The position numbers were made by a program, and so were the translations under genes. DNA of 64,000 nucleotides from Streptococcus pasteurianus. GTDB taxonomy: Bacteria > Bacillota > Bacilli > Lactobacillales > Streptococcaceae. Positions 18,178 through 29,375 of this stretch are shown in pieces (the first letter of the stretch is position 1; every line of letters starts with the position of its first letter). The notes under the pieces were generated by a model. That model saw only the letters and a program-made list of their open reading frames with translations, had not been told where the DNA came from and did not search any database. The stretch is from the NCBI RefSeq assembly GCF_004843545.1, contig NZ_CP039457.1:1516501-1580500 (forward strand), read 5' to 3'.

Positions 18178-18492
18178 TTATTCATTTTTGTACAGAGTAA
18201 TAAATTCGCGAATCATTTCGACTGCTAACATACTTGTCATAAGATGATCCTGAGCGTGGACAAGTAAGACGTTTAATTCAAGATGATCGCCATTTGCTTC
18301 GGAAAAGAGGAGTTCCGTCTGGGCATGATGGGCGATTTTGGACTTCTCATCCGATTCTTTAAGTAGTCTATCTGCTTCATCAAAATTTCCAACCTTAGCC
18401 TCTTCTAAGGCTTGAAAGGCTAAGGAACGTGCATCACCTGAATTAGCAATTAAGGTCATTGCCATCAATTCTGAAGAACTATTTTCAGTCAT
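18178..18492 (-). CDS. celC: PTS EIIA component, lactose/cellobiose family
   Basis: A 104-residue helical protein with the EIIA-Lac signature LLVHAQDHLMTSMLAVEMI (about residues 76-94), containing the phospho-acceptor His. The order of A, B, C and glucosidase makes a complete import and cleavage unit. First gene of the operon; a promoter overlapped by cre lies about 40 bp upstream. Confidence 0.9.
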   Translation of the reverse strand: MTENSSSELMAMTLIANSGDARSLAFQALEEAKVGNFDEADRLLKESDEKSKIAHHAQTELLFSEANGDHLELNVLLVHAQDHLMTSMLAVEMIREFITLYKNE

Positions 18493-18529
18493 AACTTAAC
18501 TCCTTTGTGTTTTGTTATTTGATGATTTT

Positions 18530-18557
18530 ATTTTATCACTTCTGTAACCGCTGTCAA
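18530..18557 (-). promoter_or_regulatory. Promoter of the cel-type operon with overlapping cre
   Basis: Minus-strand TTGACA (18552-18557), 16-bp spacer, TAAAAT (18530-18535). TGTAACCGCTGTCA (18543-18556) read on the other strand gives TGACAGCGGTTACA, 13 of 14 cre positions, overlapping the -35 and spacer, so the operon should be catabolite repressed. Confidence 0.8.
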
Positions 18558-18789
18558 AATTGATTTTGAGCGCTTTTTAAGCTTATTTTATACACTTTCC
18601 ATAGCTGTATAAACTCTATTTGAAAATAAATCCTCTCTAAAATTTTTCAAAAGTCGTAGTGTATATCTTTTGAGGCTTTATTCCTCTTTAGTGTATAAAC
18701 ATTACAGCTATTTGTATAGACAAAACCAACTTAAAAAGAGTTTTGATGAATTCACTCATATCATCTTTGAAATATGATAAACTAAAGTC

Positions 18790-19214
18790 ATGAAAATGAT
18801 ACGAACTTTAGATGTCACACAAGACGAATTTTACGATTATCTAGAGTCTGAGGTACGTGAACAGTACAGCAAAGCAAAAAATATGCTATACACTGGTGAT
18901 ATCAAGGAATGACGTATAGCACTGCTGTCGCTGAACATCAACCAATGACAATCACTATTGACCATTATACGCGAAATAAGCGTTATAAAGCCATCATCAA
19001 AAGTCATACGGATACTATTACCATTGATTATCAGACTGAAGAAAGCGACAAAGGACTTGACATTATCTTTATTCAAGAGATTGATAGTTTCAACAAGCAA
19101 AAGCAAAACAAGCTCATGCGTTGGTTTAGTGAAGGTGTTTATTACGGACGCATGTCAGACACCTTATTTGACATTCAGAAAAAAATCCATAGTCAACGTC
19201 CTGTTAAGGACTAA
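18790..19214 (+). pseudogene. DUF3284-family gene with a frameshift
   Basis: The first 39 codons (MKMIRTLDVTQDEFYDYLES through YTGDIKE, then TGA at 18910-18912) and the following overlapping frame from 18909 (MTYSTAVAEHQPM to SQRPVKD, 101 residues) together give one DUF3284-like protein of about 140 residues, a small family found with beta-glucoside PTS operons. Restoring one G in AAGGAATG (to AAGGGAATG) would join them. The gene is divergent from the cel-type operon. Function of the family is unknown. Confidence 0.65.
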
Positions 19215-19252
19215 ATCAAAGTTCAAGAAAACACCTTAAATATCCTTGACTC

Positions 19253-19893
19253 GCACCCCGATCATTAGACACGACATCTAACGATTGGGGTGCTTTTTGT
19301 ATGACATTAAGTTATGAAGACAAGGTTCAACTCTATAAGTTGAGACAAAATGGAGAATCAGTTAAATCCTTATAACAAAAGTTTAGTATTTTGTTAAGTC
19401 TCATATTAAATATGTTCTCCGACTGATTGATCGGTATGGAATAGGTATCGTCTAGAAAAGGAAAAATATCTATTACTCTCCAGACTTAAAGCAGGAAATG
19501 ATTGCTAAAGTTTTGTTTAAAGGTCAATCCCAAAAGCAACTAGCTCTTGATTATGCCTTACTCAATTATAGTCAGCTGGCAAAGTGGCTGGCACAATATA
19601 AGAAAAATGGGGGTACTATTGTTGAGAAAACTAGAGGGAGCCCACCAAAGATGGGGCGAAAACCAAAGAAAACTTGGGAATAGATGGAATCTTTCTTTGG
19701 CATTCTAAAGTCCGAGATGTTTTATACGGGAAGTCTTATCAGTCTCTTGATGCGTTTGAGAAAGCCATTACAGACTATATTTTTTTACTATAACAATAAA
19801 CGAATCAAGACAAAACGAAAAGGATTCAGCCCTATGCAATATAGAACTAAATCCTTTCAATAATTAATTGTCCAACTTTTAGGGGCCAGTACA
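19253..19893 (+). mobile_element. Degenerate IS3-family element (IS150-like)
   Basis: A hairpin typical of an IS end lies at 19253-19293 (GCACCCC paired with GGGGTGC and TTAGA with TCTAA). An OrfA-like frame begins at 19301 (MTLSYEDKVQLYKLRQNGES) but contains stops; the helix-turn-helix part [20 protein letters not shown] survives at 19498-19680. The central DDE part of OrfB is deleted; only its end remains (MESFFGILKSEMFY and AFEKAITDYIF, in different frames, then KGFSPMQYRTKSF). The right end is TGTCCAACTTTTAGGGGCC at 19869. Not able to transpose. Confidence 0.8.
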
Positions 19894-19932
19894 GTTGTCT
19901 AAGGGAGTTATTTTTTAGAGTTTGGTTGGATT

Positions 19933-22506
19933 TTAAATTTGCCTAATGATTTGGATTAACAATGCAACTTCATCATCACTAATAATAATATTAAAGTGCT
20001 TTTCAAGATTTTTTAGCATCCGTCGGATTGATTTATAGTCATCTTTGAAATGCTGTAAAAAATAGTCTGTATCAATTTTATAATTGACATCCGTTAGATT
20101 AGGACTGCGGAGACGATTTATCATAGCAGATATGTGCATTAAAAGTCCAACTTGTTGGTCTTCTGATAAGGTATAAATCAGCTCCAACTGATTGATAAAG
20201 TCTGGTAAATACGTTTTGATTTTATCAATCGGTGTGTATTTCAAATTCTCAGCAAGATTTTCATAAATAGGATCATAGTTAGCACGATTGGTTGCGATAG
20301 GAGAAAAAGTCAGCGTTGCATCAATATTATCAATACCATTATCAAAGACTGACCGTAATGGGATAAAAGGAATACCCAGCATTCGCGGATCATAAGTACC
20401 TACAAAACAATGAATATAGTAGGCTTTCTTTAGAGAATAAACCTCTTGATTGAGCAGGTCCCTATCTGAAATCGCCAAAGGGATAACCTTATAGCCCAGC
20501 CGAGAATTTTTATCAATTACCTGTTTCATCTGCAAGGCACCACCTTCTCCCGTGTGGCAAAGCGTGATAATAATTCTTTCTTTATGCTCTTTATTAGCAT
20601 ACCTATTCCATTCAAGAGCGGTATCATGGAAAACATCATCAATATCATTTTCCATTTGCAACCTTCTGGCAATATCAATCCCCAGCATAGTAATAGGAAC
20701 TTCTAAACGTCTTATTTTTATATTCAGTTGCAGAGCAATCTCATTAAGCATAGATTTTATTGACCCCATATCATAAATAACGATAAGCCCTTTCCCCTGA
20801 TGAATGTTCGCAATGTAGTCCTTCAGATCATCTCTTACATCACTAATATCTTGATTCAACTGGAGGTCATAACCATAGACATTATTTGCCTGAGTGAGTG
20901 TCTTGGTCGTTTCTGCCAATGACGTAGCTGTTCCTTCACCGTGTAAAATATACAGCAAAACAGTCTTTGAAACTGGTGTTACCATTTCTTCATTGATAAA
21001 AAATGCAGCAAGAATAATAGTCTCCTCAAAACTTAAATCAAGGTGAAAATCTGATTCCAAAACCTTACCTAATTGATTAGCATGGAGATACTCTTCTGGA
21101 TAATTTTTAATCATTTCAACATAACGTTCTTGGGAAAGTTGTTGCTGATTGTGATTGTCTTTTAGGAGAGCATTTACATGCAGACACAAACCGTAAAACC
21201 GACTACGCTCAAGTTCGATGTGGTGTTGCTGCAAAAAATCACTAACGGTGGTAATCAAACGATTATCTACAATTTTCGACAGCTGCGCTAAACCATCCTC
21301 ACTCCCTTTAAAATATTTGGAAAGGATCTTTCCAATATGCGAATGAACTTCTTTCAATAAACTATCAGCCTGACTCACATCTCCCATTTCCTGAAACTTC
21401 TTGTCCAGTTTATGATAGATATTGTGCCTGGTTAAATAACTGTCACCTTCAGGTAAGAAACTGACATAGTCAACATCCTCTAGCAGATTTAAAACTTTTT
21501 GACGATAGGACAACTCACGAATAAGCTTTTGATTATCTCTTAAAACCAAGTCATTTGAATTAACCTTGATAGGCTTTTCATTATCAATAACTCTCAAATA
21601 GGCCGTGGCACATGCCGAAGTTAGTTGGTAACCCAACTCTTTGATATTAAACTCAAAATGAGCTAAAAGAAGTTGTGACAACACTTCCTTGGATACTTCG
21701 ATGCGTCTATTGGCACGCGCTGCTTCTTCCTTGAACAAAGATAACATGATATTATACTTTTCTTCCACACTTCGCTCATCTAGGGAAGGCAAGTTGATAA
21801 TCATATTGACATGTTGATTAAATTGATTGTCTATATCTCCTGAGATACCTAAAATAAGTTTTAAATGCTGGCAATCAATGTAATCTGTCATGTCCTCGCT
21901 GTATAGACGCTTTGTCTCTAATAGCTTAAAAAGCCTGCTTTGTTCCTTTGCTGGTAAAATATCTGCATTATCAATAAACAAAAGACCATTATCTGCCTTG
22001 GCAAATAAACTATCTTCAAGACGTGAACCAAACAATTCATTGACCAAAGTTTGCATCTCTTTTTTGAAATGATGACAATTAAACTCAATATAGGGTGAAT
22101 CGACTCCCAGTACATGATTTGAAGTCGCAAACGCATACATATTTCGAACAAGCTCCGTTTTACCTGTCCCCATTTCAGAAATTATCAGTACATTGATATT
22201 TTCTTTAGGATATAAAATCGCTGCCTTAGCCAGCTGAATAGCTTTACTAAGGCTACCATCATCCCCAATCATTTTTGGAAATTGCTTGTTTTGACTTTCA
22301 AAATGGTCATTGATGATATATTTTACAGGGCGTCCACTTTGCTTGACCAAGCGACCTTCTTTAACTAATTCATTGAGAAGGCTGCTAGCATTTGAACGCT
22401 GAAGTCCGAAAACTTCAGCAATTTCTTGTGTTACTACAGCTATCTTGCCAGTCTCATAAACATCAGTCATCAGATAATCATAAATTTTTTCTTTATTTGT
22501 TTTCAT
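19933..22506 (-). CDS. LevR-like PTS-regulated activator lacking the sigma-54 loop
   Basis: An 857-residue multidomain regulator: winged helix (residues 1-65), AAA+ domain (about 80-310) with Walker A MGTGKTE (112-118) and Walker B LLFIDNAD (175-182), PRD (about 400-510), EIIA-Man-like domain with LHGEGTATS (about 550), an EIIB-like stretch and a C-terminal PRD with LLMHISAMINRL. In sigma-54 activators the GAFTGA loop lies between the LFG motif and the AdgG motif; here LFG (158-160) is followed by only six residues before LFAKADNG, so the loop is gone. It probably regulates the nearby cel-type PTS operon, now separated by the IS remnant. Confidence 0.8.
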   Translation of the reverse strand: MKTNKEKIYDYLMTDVYETGKIAVVTQEIAEVFGLQRSNASSLLNELVKEGRLVKQSGRPVKYIINDHFESQNKQFPKMIGDDGSLSKAIQLAKAAILYPKENINVLIISEMGTGKTELVRNMYAFATSNHVLGVDSPYIEFNCHHFKKEMQTLVNELFGSRLEDSLFAKADNGLLFIDNADILPAKEQSRLFKLLETKRLYSEDMTDYIDCQHLKLILGISGDIDNQFNQHVNMIINLPSLDERSVEEKYNIMLSLFKEEAARANRRIEVSKEVLSQLLLAHFEFNIKELGYQLTSACATAYLRVIDNEKPIKVNSNDLVLRDNQKLIRELSYRQKVLNLLEDVDYVSFLPEGDSYLTRHNIYHKLDKKFQEMGDVSQADSLLKEVHSHIGKILSKYFKGSEDGLAQLSKIVDNRLITTVSDFLQQHHIELERSRFYGLCLHVNALLKDNHNQQQLSQERYVEMIKNYPEEYLHANQLGKVLESDFHLDLSFEETIILAAFFINEEMVTPVSKTVLLYILHGEGTATSLAETTKTLTQANNVYGYDLQLNQDISDVRDDLKDYIANIHQGKGLIVIYDMGSIKSMLNEIALQLNIKIRRLEVPITMLGIDIARRLQMENDIDDVFHDTALEWNRYANKEHKERIIITLCHTGEGGALQMKQVIDKNSRLGYKVIPLAISDRDLLNQEVYSLKKAYYIHCFVGTYDPRMLGIPFIPLRSVFDNGIDNIDATLTFSPIATNRANYDPIYENLAENLKYTPIDKIKTYLPDFINQLELIYTLSEDQQVGLLMHISAMINRLRSPNLTDVNYKIDTDYFLQHFKDDYKSIRRMLKNLEKHFNIIISDDEVALLIQIIRQI

Positions 22507-22646
22507 CAGCAGACCTCAAAGTTATTTATACAGATTAGTATACACTACTTCGCCTTATAATGTAACCCTTTTCAAAAAAATGAATCTCTCCCATTTGCCA
22601 ATTTCCATTCTGTATGCTAATATGATTGACAGAAGAGAGGAATCCT

Positions 22647-23075
22647 ATGTCTAAATCTATTCAAGAATCACTTGACTCTTGCCTATTTTTTACTGTAAAA
22701 AAGATGGATCGTGCCCTCAACAAATTGGCGGCGGAAGCTTTCCAAACAGTTGGAATGGCTCCAACTTATGCCTTTATTCTTCTTATTCTTGCGGAAGAAG
22801 ATGGTAGGTTGCAAAAGGATATTGCACAAATACTTTATATTGCACCTTCTACCTTGACACGCCTTATCGAAAAATTGGTCTATAAAGGTTATGTCACAAC
22901 ACTAACTGAAGGACGTACTCGAAAAGTTTATCTTACAGTCAATGGCAGAAAACTTTTACCAGATATCCGAGAAGCTTGGGACAATCTGCATACCCGTTAT
23001 AAAACTATTCTTGGTGATGCTTACGCCGATGACTTGGCTTCTATCATCAATATCAATTCAGAAAAATTAAGATAA
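22647..23075 (+). CDS. MarR-family regulator
   Basis: A 142-residue winged-helix protein: DGRLQKDIAQILYIAPSTL is the recognition helix region and EGRTRKVYLT the wing. The ATG at 22647 has GAGAGG 7 nt upstream and is preferred to a TTG at 22626. MarR proteins repress neighbouring detoxification genes and release DNA on binding phenolic or oxidising ligands. The neighbour downstream is a degraded SRPBCC gene and then a nitroreductase, its possible targets. A terminator follows immediately. Confidence 0.85.
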   Translation: MSKSIQESLDSCLFFTVKKMDRALNKLAAEAFQTVGMAPTYAFILLILAEEDGRLQKDIAQILYIAPSTLTRLIEKLVYKGYVTTLTEGRTRKVYLTVNGRKLLPDIREAWDNLHTRYKTILGDAYADDLASIININSEKLR

Positions 23076-23098
23076 TCGGAGAGCAAGTAACTCCGATT
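23074..23098 (+). terminator. Terminator of the marR gene
   Basis: AATCGGAG (23074-23081) pairs with CTCCGATT (23091-23098), followed by TTTATATTTTT. Confidence 0.85.
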
Positions 23099-23204
23099 TT
23101 TATATTTTTGAGTTTCAATAATTGCGTGTACAACTAATATTTGTTATACTGTTCTATTAACAAATAAAAGATGTATATTTGATGTTATCTATTAATTTTC
23201 CAGA

Positions 23205-23563
23205 AAATTCACACCAGGTTTGACTGATAACTTTGTTTCAAACGAGGGTATCCTTAAAGACCTTGACTTTGACAATATTCTCAACGGTCTGCTTGATGCT
23301 AGCAAATGGGAAACTTATTACGAAAATTCACCAGACGTGCACATGTATAGTCAAGAGCCTACTATTTCTTATAAACGACACACGCTTCCGTTTTAAAACA
23401 TTTGTTTTTGACCGTTGAAGCTCAAATTGAAGCATATGACTTAGATACTGAAAATGGTGTTTTACGCTTAGCATGGTATGGTTGGAACGAAGCTGAAGGC
23501 GATGAATTTCTTGACGTTTACCATGCTTGGTTAGACGGGCTTGTTTCTTTTGCTAAAAACTAG
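23205..23563 (+). pseudogene. SRPBCC-family gene remnant
   Basis: The sequence reads KFTPGLTDNFVSNEGILKDL through NSPDVHMYSQEPT, then a stop and frameshift near 23370-23410, then VEAQIEAYDLDTENGVLRLA and YGWNEAEGDEFLDVYHAWL, which jumps to DGLVSFAKN and a stop. This is recognisable as a START/SRPBCC-like protein of about 180-190 residues in lactic acid bacteria. The start, part of the centre and a C-terminal block of roughly 35 residues are missing. Non-functional. Confidence 0.65.
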
Positions 23564-23611
23564 CAAAAATAGCTTTTAAGTGTTACCATAGAAAGAAAAC
23601 TGGAGAAAACT

Positions 23612-24289
23612 ATGTCAAAAGAAGATATCAAAAAACAAATTCGTACTGCCTTTGACCACCGTGTTGCTGTCCGCGTTTACAACGACCAAGAAATTTCCCA
23701 TGATGATATGGATTTTATCCTTGATACAGCTTGGTTGAGCCCTTCTTCTATTGGTTTGGAAGCTTGGCGCTTCGTTGTTCTTGACCGTAAACAAATTGAA
23801 AAACTTCGTGATGAACTCAAAGCCGTTGCTTGGGGGGCTCAATACCAATTAGATACAGCAAGTCATTTTGTTCTCCTCATTGCTGAAAAAAATGCACGCT
23901 ATGATTCTGAATCGGTCAAAAATAGCCTTATTCGACGTGGTCTCGGTGAAGATGATGCTCTTAACAGCCGTTTAGCAACCTACGAATCTTTCCAAAAAAA
24001 TGATATGAAAATGGCTGATAATCCACGTGCTTTATTTGACTGGACTGCCAAACAAACTTACATTGCACTTGGAAATATGATGACCACAGCTAGCATGCTT
24101 GGCATTGACTCTTGCCCAATTGAAGGGTTTAATTACGAAAAAGTCAATAGCATTTTAGCTAGTGCAGGCATCATTAATCCTGACAACGAAGGCATCGCAA
24201 GCATGGTATCATTTGGTTATCGTCTACGTGACCCTAAACACCCACGCTCACGTAAGCCTCGTGAAAAAGTCATTACATGGCTCGATTAA
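23612..24289 (+). CDS. NAD(P)H-dependent nitroreductase-family oxidoreductase
   Basis: A 225-residue flavoprotein of the NfsB/nitroreductase fold: FDHRVAVRVYNDQEISHDDM and DTAWLSPSSIGLEAWRFVVL form the FMN-binding N-terminus, ALGNMMTTASMLGIDSCPIEG the conserved centre. Such enzymes reduce quinones and nitro compounds using NAD(P)H. RBS GGAGAAA precedes the ATG. It follows the marR and SRPBCC remnants, and quinone detoxification would fit an organism handling plant phenolics; the true substrate is unknown. Confidence 0.85.
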   Translation: MSKEDIKKQIRTAFDHRVAVRVYNDQEISHDDMDFILDTAWLSPSSIGLEAWRFVVLDRKQIEKLRDELKAVAWGAQYQLDTASHFVLLIAEKNARYDSESVKNSLIRRGLGEDDALNSRLATYESFQKNDMKMADNPRALFDWTAKQTYIALGNMMTTASMLGIDSCPIEGFNYEKVNSILASAGIINPDNEGIASMVSFGYRLRDPKHPRSRKPREKVITWLD

Positions 24290-24371
24290 AAGTTTAATTA
24301 GTAAAAATAGCTATATATCAATATTTGCGAATATCCAAAATGGTGTTTTGCAACATTTTAGAAATAATTTA

Positions 24372-24399
24372 GGGATAAAGATGAGTAACTCTTTATCCC
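24372..24399. terminator. Terminator between the nitroreductase and bacteriocin locus
   Basis: GGGATAAAG pairs with CTTTATCCC around a 10-nt loop between two convergent genes. T runs are weak on both sides. Confidence 0.5.
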
Positions 24400-24415
24400 C
24401 AGTACTGGCTAAACA

Positions 24416-24712
24416 TTAATAATAACCCCATCTGATATTTGATAAACTTCTTAAATCTTTGAGTAATCTAGACTGCTCTTCAGTTAATCTAATTTCATTT
24501 TGAGTGAATACTCTTGAAAGCTCGATATTCATACGACTCAAAACAAACGATGTTGATGTTCTACCGTTTTTTAATTCACCCTTATACTTTAAGAATAAAT
24601 CTGTCAAAGGCTGCACACCATAATTATTATGAAAACTGGCTATTAATTTATCAAGAATAATTAGAGCTTTGTCTCTTCTTTCTTTACAACCAGCAAACCA
24701 TTTTAATCTCAT
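24416..24712 (-). CDS. Bacteriocin immunity-like protein
   Basis: A 98-residue, charged, probably all-helical protein (KALIILDKLIASFHNNYGVQ) of the size and pattern of class II bacteriocin immunity proteins of the enterocin A type. It is third in the bacteriocin locus, 47 bp after the other immunity gene, with AAAAGGAGA as RBS. It may protect against a second bacteriocin not encoded here. Family assignment is moderate. Confidence 0.6.
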   Translation of the reverse strand: MRLKWFAGCKERRDKALIILDKLIASFHNNYGVQPLTDLFLKYKGELKNGRTSTSFVLSRMNIELSRVFTQNEIRLTEEQSRLLKDLRSLSNIRWGYY

Positions 24713-24759
24713 TGAACAATCTCCTTTTTATCATAATATTGTGTAAGCTCTCAACTTAA

Positions 24760-25053
24760 TTAAAACATAGGTGGAAAATAGATACCAAAATTTTTCTTAA
24801 ATTGACCAACTGAATTTATCTTCATGTAAAATTTGTTAACTTTTTTACTCATGCTTCTGTGTTTCAACACATTATCTAAACCTATTAAACGTAAGTGATC
24901 GGCTAATTTCATTAAAGCATTATCAAAGTCTAAACCTTTTTCAACCTCATCTTTAAAGATAACTAATTCTTTTCTTTCTGTATCGGTTGTTTCACTATCA
25001 AGAATAAGATTATAGACTTCAACTAGTATATTTTCTTTATTGAATTTTGGCAT
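24760..25053 (-). CDS. Bacteriocin immunity-like protein, coupled to the precursor
   Basis: A 97-residue protein (MPKFNKENILVEVYNLILD) with helical, Lys-rich composition as in the EntA-immunity family. Its ATG lies 5 nt after the stop of the extended bacteriocin frame (25059) and its RBS AGAGGA is inside that frame, so it was designed to be co-translated with the full-length precursor. Immunity proteins act at the cytoplasmic face against the cognate peptide. Confidence 0.65.
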   Translation of the reverse strand: MPKFNKENILVEVYNLILDSETTDTERKELVIFKDEVEKGLDFDNALMKLADHLRLIGLDNVLKHRSMSKKVNKFYMKINSVGQFKKNFGIYFPPMF

Positions 25054-25058
25054 TGATT

Positions 25059-25310
25059 TTATCCTCTATAATCTGGAATAATAAAATAAGATTGCCCTAT
25101 AGACTTTATCCAATCATTCGTAATAACGTCAGTCATAGCTTGGAAGACACCCTTAGTTACTTTATAATCCCACTATCCGTTACTACAACAGCAGGCATAA
25201 CCATTTGCACTTTCTATAACTGGTTTATAATAACCTAAACCGCCACTACTAACAGAAGCATGTTCTGTATCTGTCAATGTCTGAAACTCTTGTAACGTTT
25301 TTACACTCAT
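25059..25310 (-). pseudogene. Double-glycine bacteriocin precursor interrupted by an amber codon
   Basis: The frame starts MSVKTLQEFQTLTDTEHASV and then SSGG at residues 21-24, a typical double-glycine leader for an ABC transporter/peptidase. The mature part begins LGYYKPVIESANGYACCCSN; TAG is codon 46 (25173-25175). The same frame stays open for 37 more codons (WDYKVTKGVFQAMTDV to FIIPDYRG, TAA at 25059-25061), just before the immunity gene. The expected full peptide has 59 residues after the leader. As it stands only a 21-residue mature peptide with three adjacent cysteines is made unless the stop is read through. No transporter or histidine kinase is in the window. Confidence 0.7.
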
Positions 25311-25358
25311 AACGAATACTTCCCCTTTACATTTACGGTGAGAGCTTAACACGCTTTT

Positions 25359-25364
25359 AGTATA
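25359..25364 (-). promoter_or_regulatory. -10 box of the bacteriocin promoter
   Basis: Minus-strand TATACT preceded by TGT; no good -35 is present (TCATCA at the expected spacing), which fits a promoter that needs an activator. It lies 49 nt before the precursor ATG. Confidence 0.6.
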
Positions 25365-25392
25365 ACACATTCGTAAGAAAATGATGATACAA

Positions 25393-25421
25393 GTCATAAA
25401 ACGTAAGAATTTAGTCGTAAA
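25393..25421 (-). promoter_or_regulatory. Direct repeats for a LytTR-type response regulator
   Basis: On the minus strand TTTACGAC (25414-25421) and TTTATGAC (25393-25400) repeat with a 21-bp period, two helical turns, immediately upstream of the weak -35. This is the layout of ComE/BlpR/SilA-type binding sites that control peptide-pheromone-induced bacteriocins. Confidence 0.65.
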
Positions 25422-25524
25422 CCGTTACTATAACTTTTACATACACAATAACACAAGTATATGCCATGCTATTTAGGCAATACTTCCCCTTGAGCAAGTT
25501 TACACTAGAAGGGAAGTGCTACTA

Positions 25525-25602
25525 GTGGACAAGCTCTCAGACGTCGTCCTTGCTATCGTAGCTGTATTCTGCTCTATTTTATCAGAAAATCCGTTAACTT
25601 GA
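25525..25602 (+). CDS. Possible 25-residue hydrophobic peptide
   Basis: A GTG-initiated frame encodes MDKLSDVVLAIVAVFCSILS plus five residues (ENPLT). A 13-residue hydrophobic core follows a charged start, the form of small type I toxins or holin-like peptides. GAAGGG lies 11 nt upstream. A stable bidirectional terminator (25615-25648) follows 12 nt after the stop, as in toxin/antisense RNA pairs. It matches no family I recognise and could be chance. Confidence 0.25.
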   Translation: MDKLSDVVLAIVAVFCSILSENPLT

Positions 25603-25614
25603 AAAGAACGTCAA

Positions 25615-25648
25615 AAAGCCCGCAGGCATTAAGATACCTTCGGGCTTT
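25615..25648. terminator. Strong bidirectional hairpin
   Basis: AAAGCCCG (25615-25622) pairs with CGGGCTTT (25641-25648), with a further AGG/CCT pairing inside. The minus strand continues TTTTT. No annotated gene obviously needs it: the GH1 operon to the right has its own terminator at 25773-25806. The rest of 25422-25772 shows an ACTTCCC/GGGAAGT inverted repeat (about 25486-25518) and no other gene. Confidence 0.7.
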
Positions 25649-25772
25649 GGTGGTTTAATAGACAATTCTCAGTAGCTTAATTCTATACACTAAGACAATG
25701 CTTGTCAACTACTTAAGGCTAATACCCCCGTTTAGTTTGATAGAGACCTTTCATTAACACCATATAACCAAA

Positions 25773-25806
25773 AACCAGTTCTGAATTTTGACGTTCAGAA
25801 CTGGCT
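25773..25806 (-). terminator. Terminator of the bglP-bglA operon
   Basis: CCAGTTCTGAA (25775-25785) pairs perfectly with TTCAGAACTGG (25794-25804); the minus strand continues TTTTTGG. It is 60 nt after the GH1 stop. Confidence 0.8.
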
Positions 25807-25865
25807 TTGTTTATAAAATCAATGACAAAAGGAGATGACACTCATTATTGATTGAATTTTTCTTT

Positions 25866-29209
<3,344 letters not shown>

Positions 29210-29264
29210 AGCTAACCTCCTTTTGTAATTTTTGTCATTTTGTTTTGTAAATTTTAACACAATC

Positions 29265-29293
29265 ATTGTAGTTCTTTTCAAAAACTTTGTCAA
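29265..29293 (-). promoter_or_regulatory. bglP promoter
   Basis: Minus-strand TTGACA (29288-29293), 17-bp spacer, TACAAT (29265-29270). Confidence 0.8.
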
Positions 29294-29340
29294 TGTTTTT
29301 TGACATTTTTTATAATTATTTTTGACATTTTTGTCAAAAA
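29288..29340. promoter_or_regulatory. Two palindromic operators in the bglP/rpiR region
   Basis: TGTCAA/TTGACA (29288-29305) covers the bglP -35 box; TTTTTGACATTTTTGTCAAA (29319-29340 in full) covers the -35 box (29322-29327) of the divergent promoter, whose TAAAAT -10 is at 29345-29350. Same half-site, opposite arrangement. The RpiR-type protein encoded next door is the likely ligand-sensing binder. Confidence 0.65.
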
Positions 29341-29375
29341 TAATTAAAATACTTGATTAGAAAGGTATTTTTACT

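Noticed and set aside
25393..25648. Short repeats and hairpins that might suggest a CRISPR array
   Set aside because: Only two 8-bp direct repeats at one spacing and unrelated inverted repeats; no repeat-spacer series and no cas genes.
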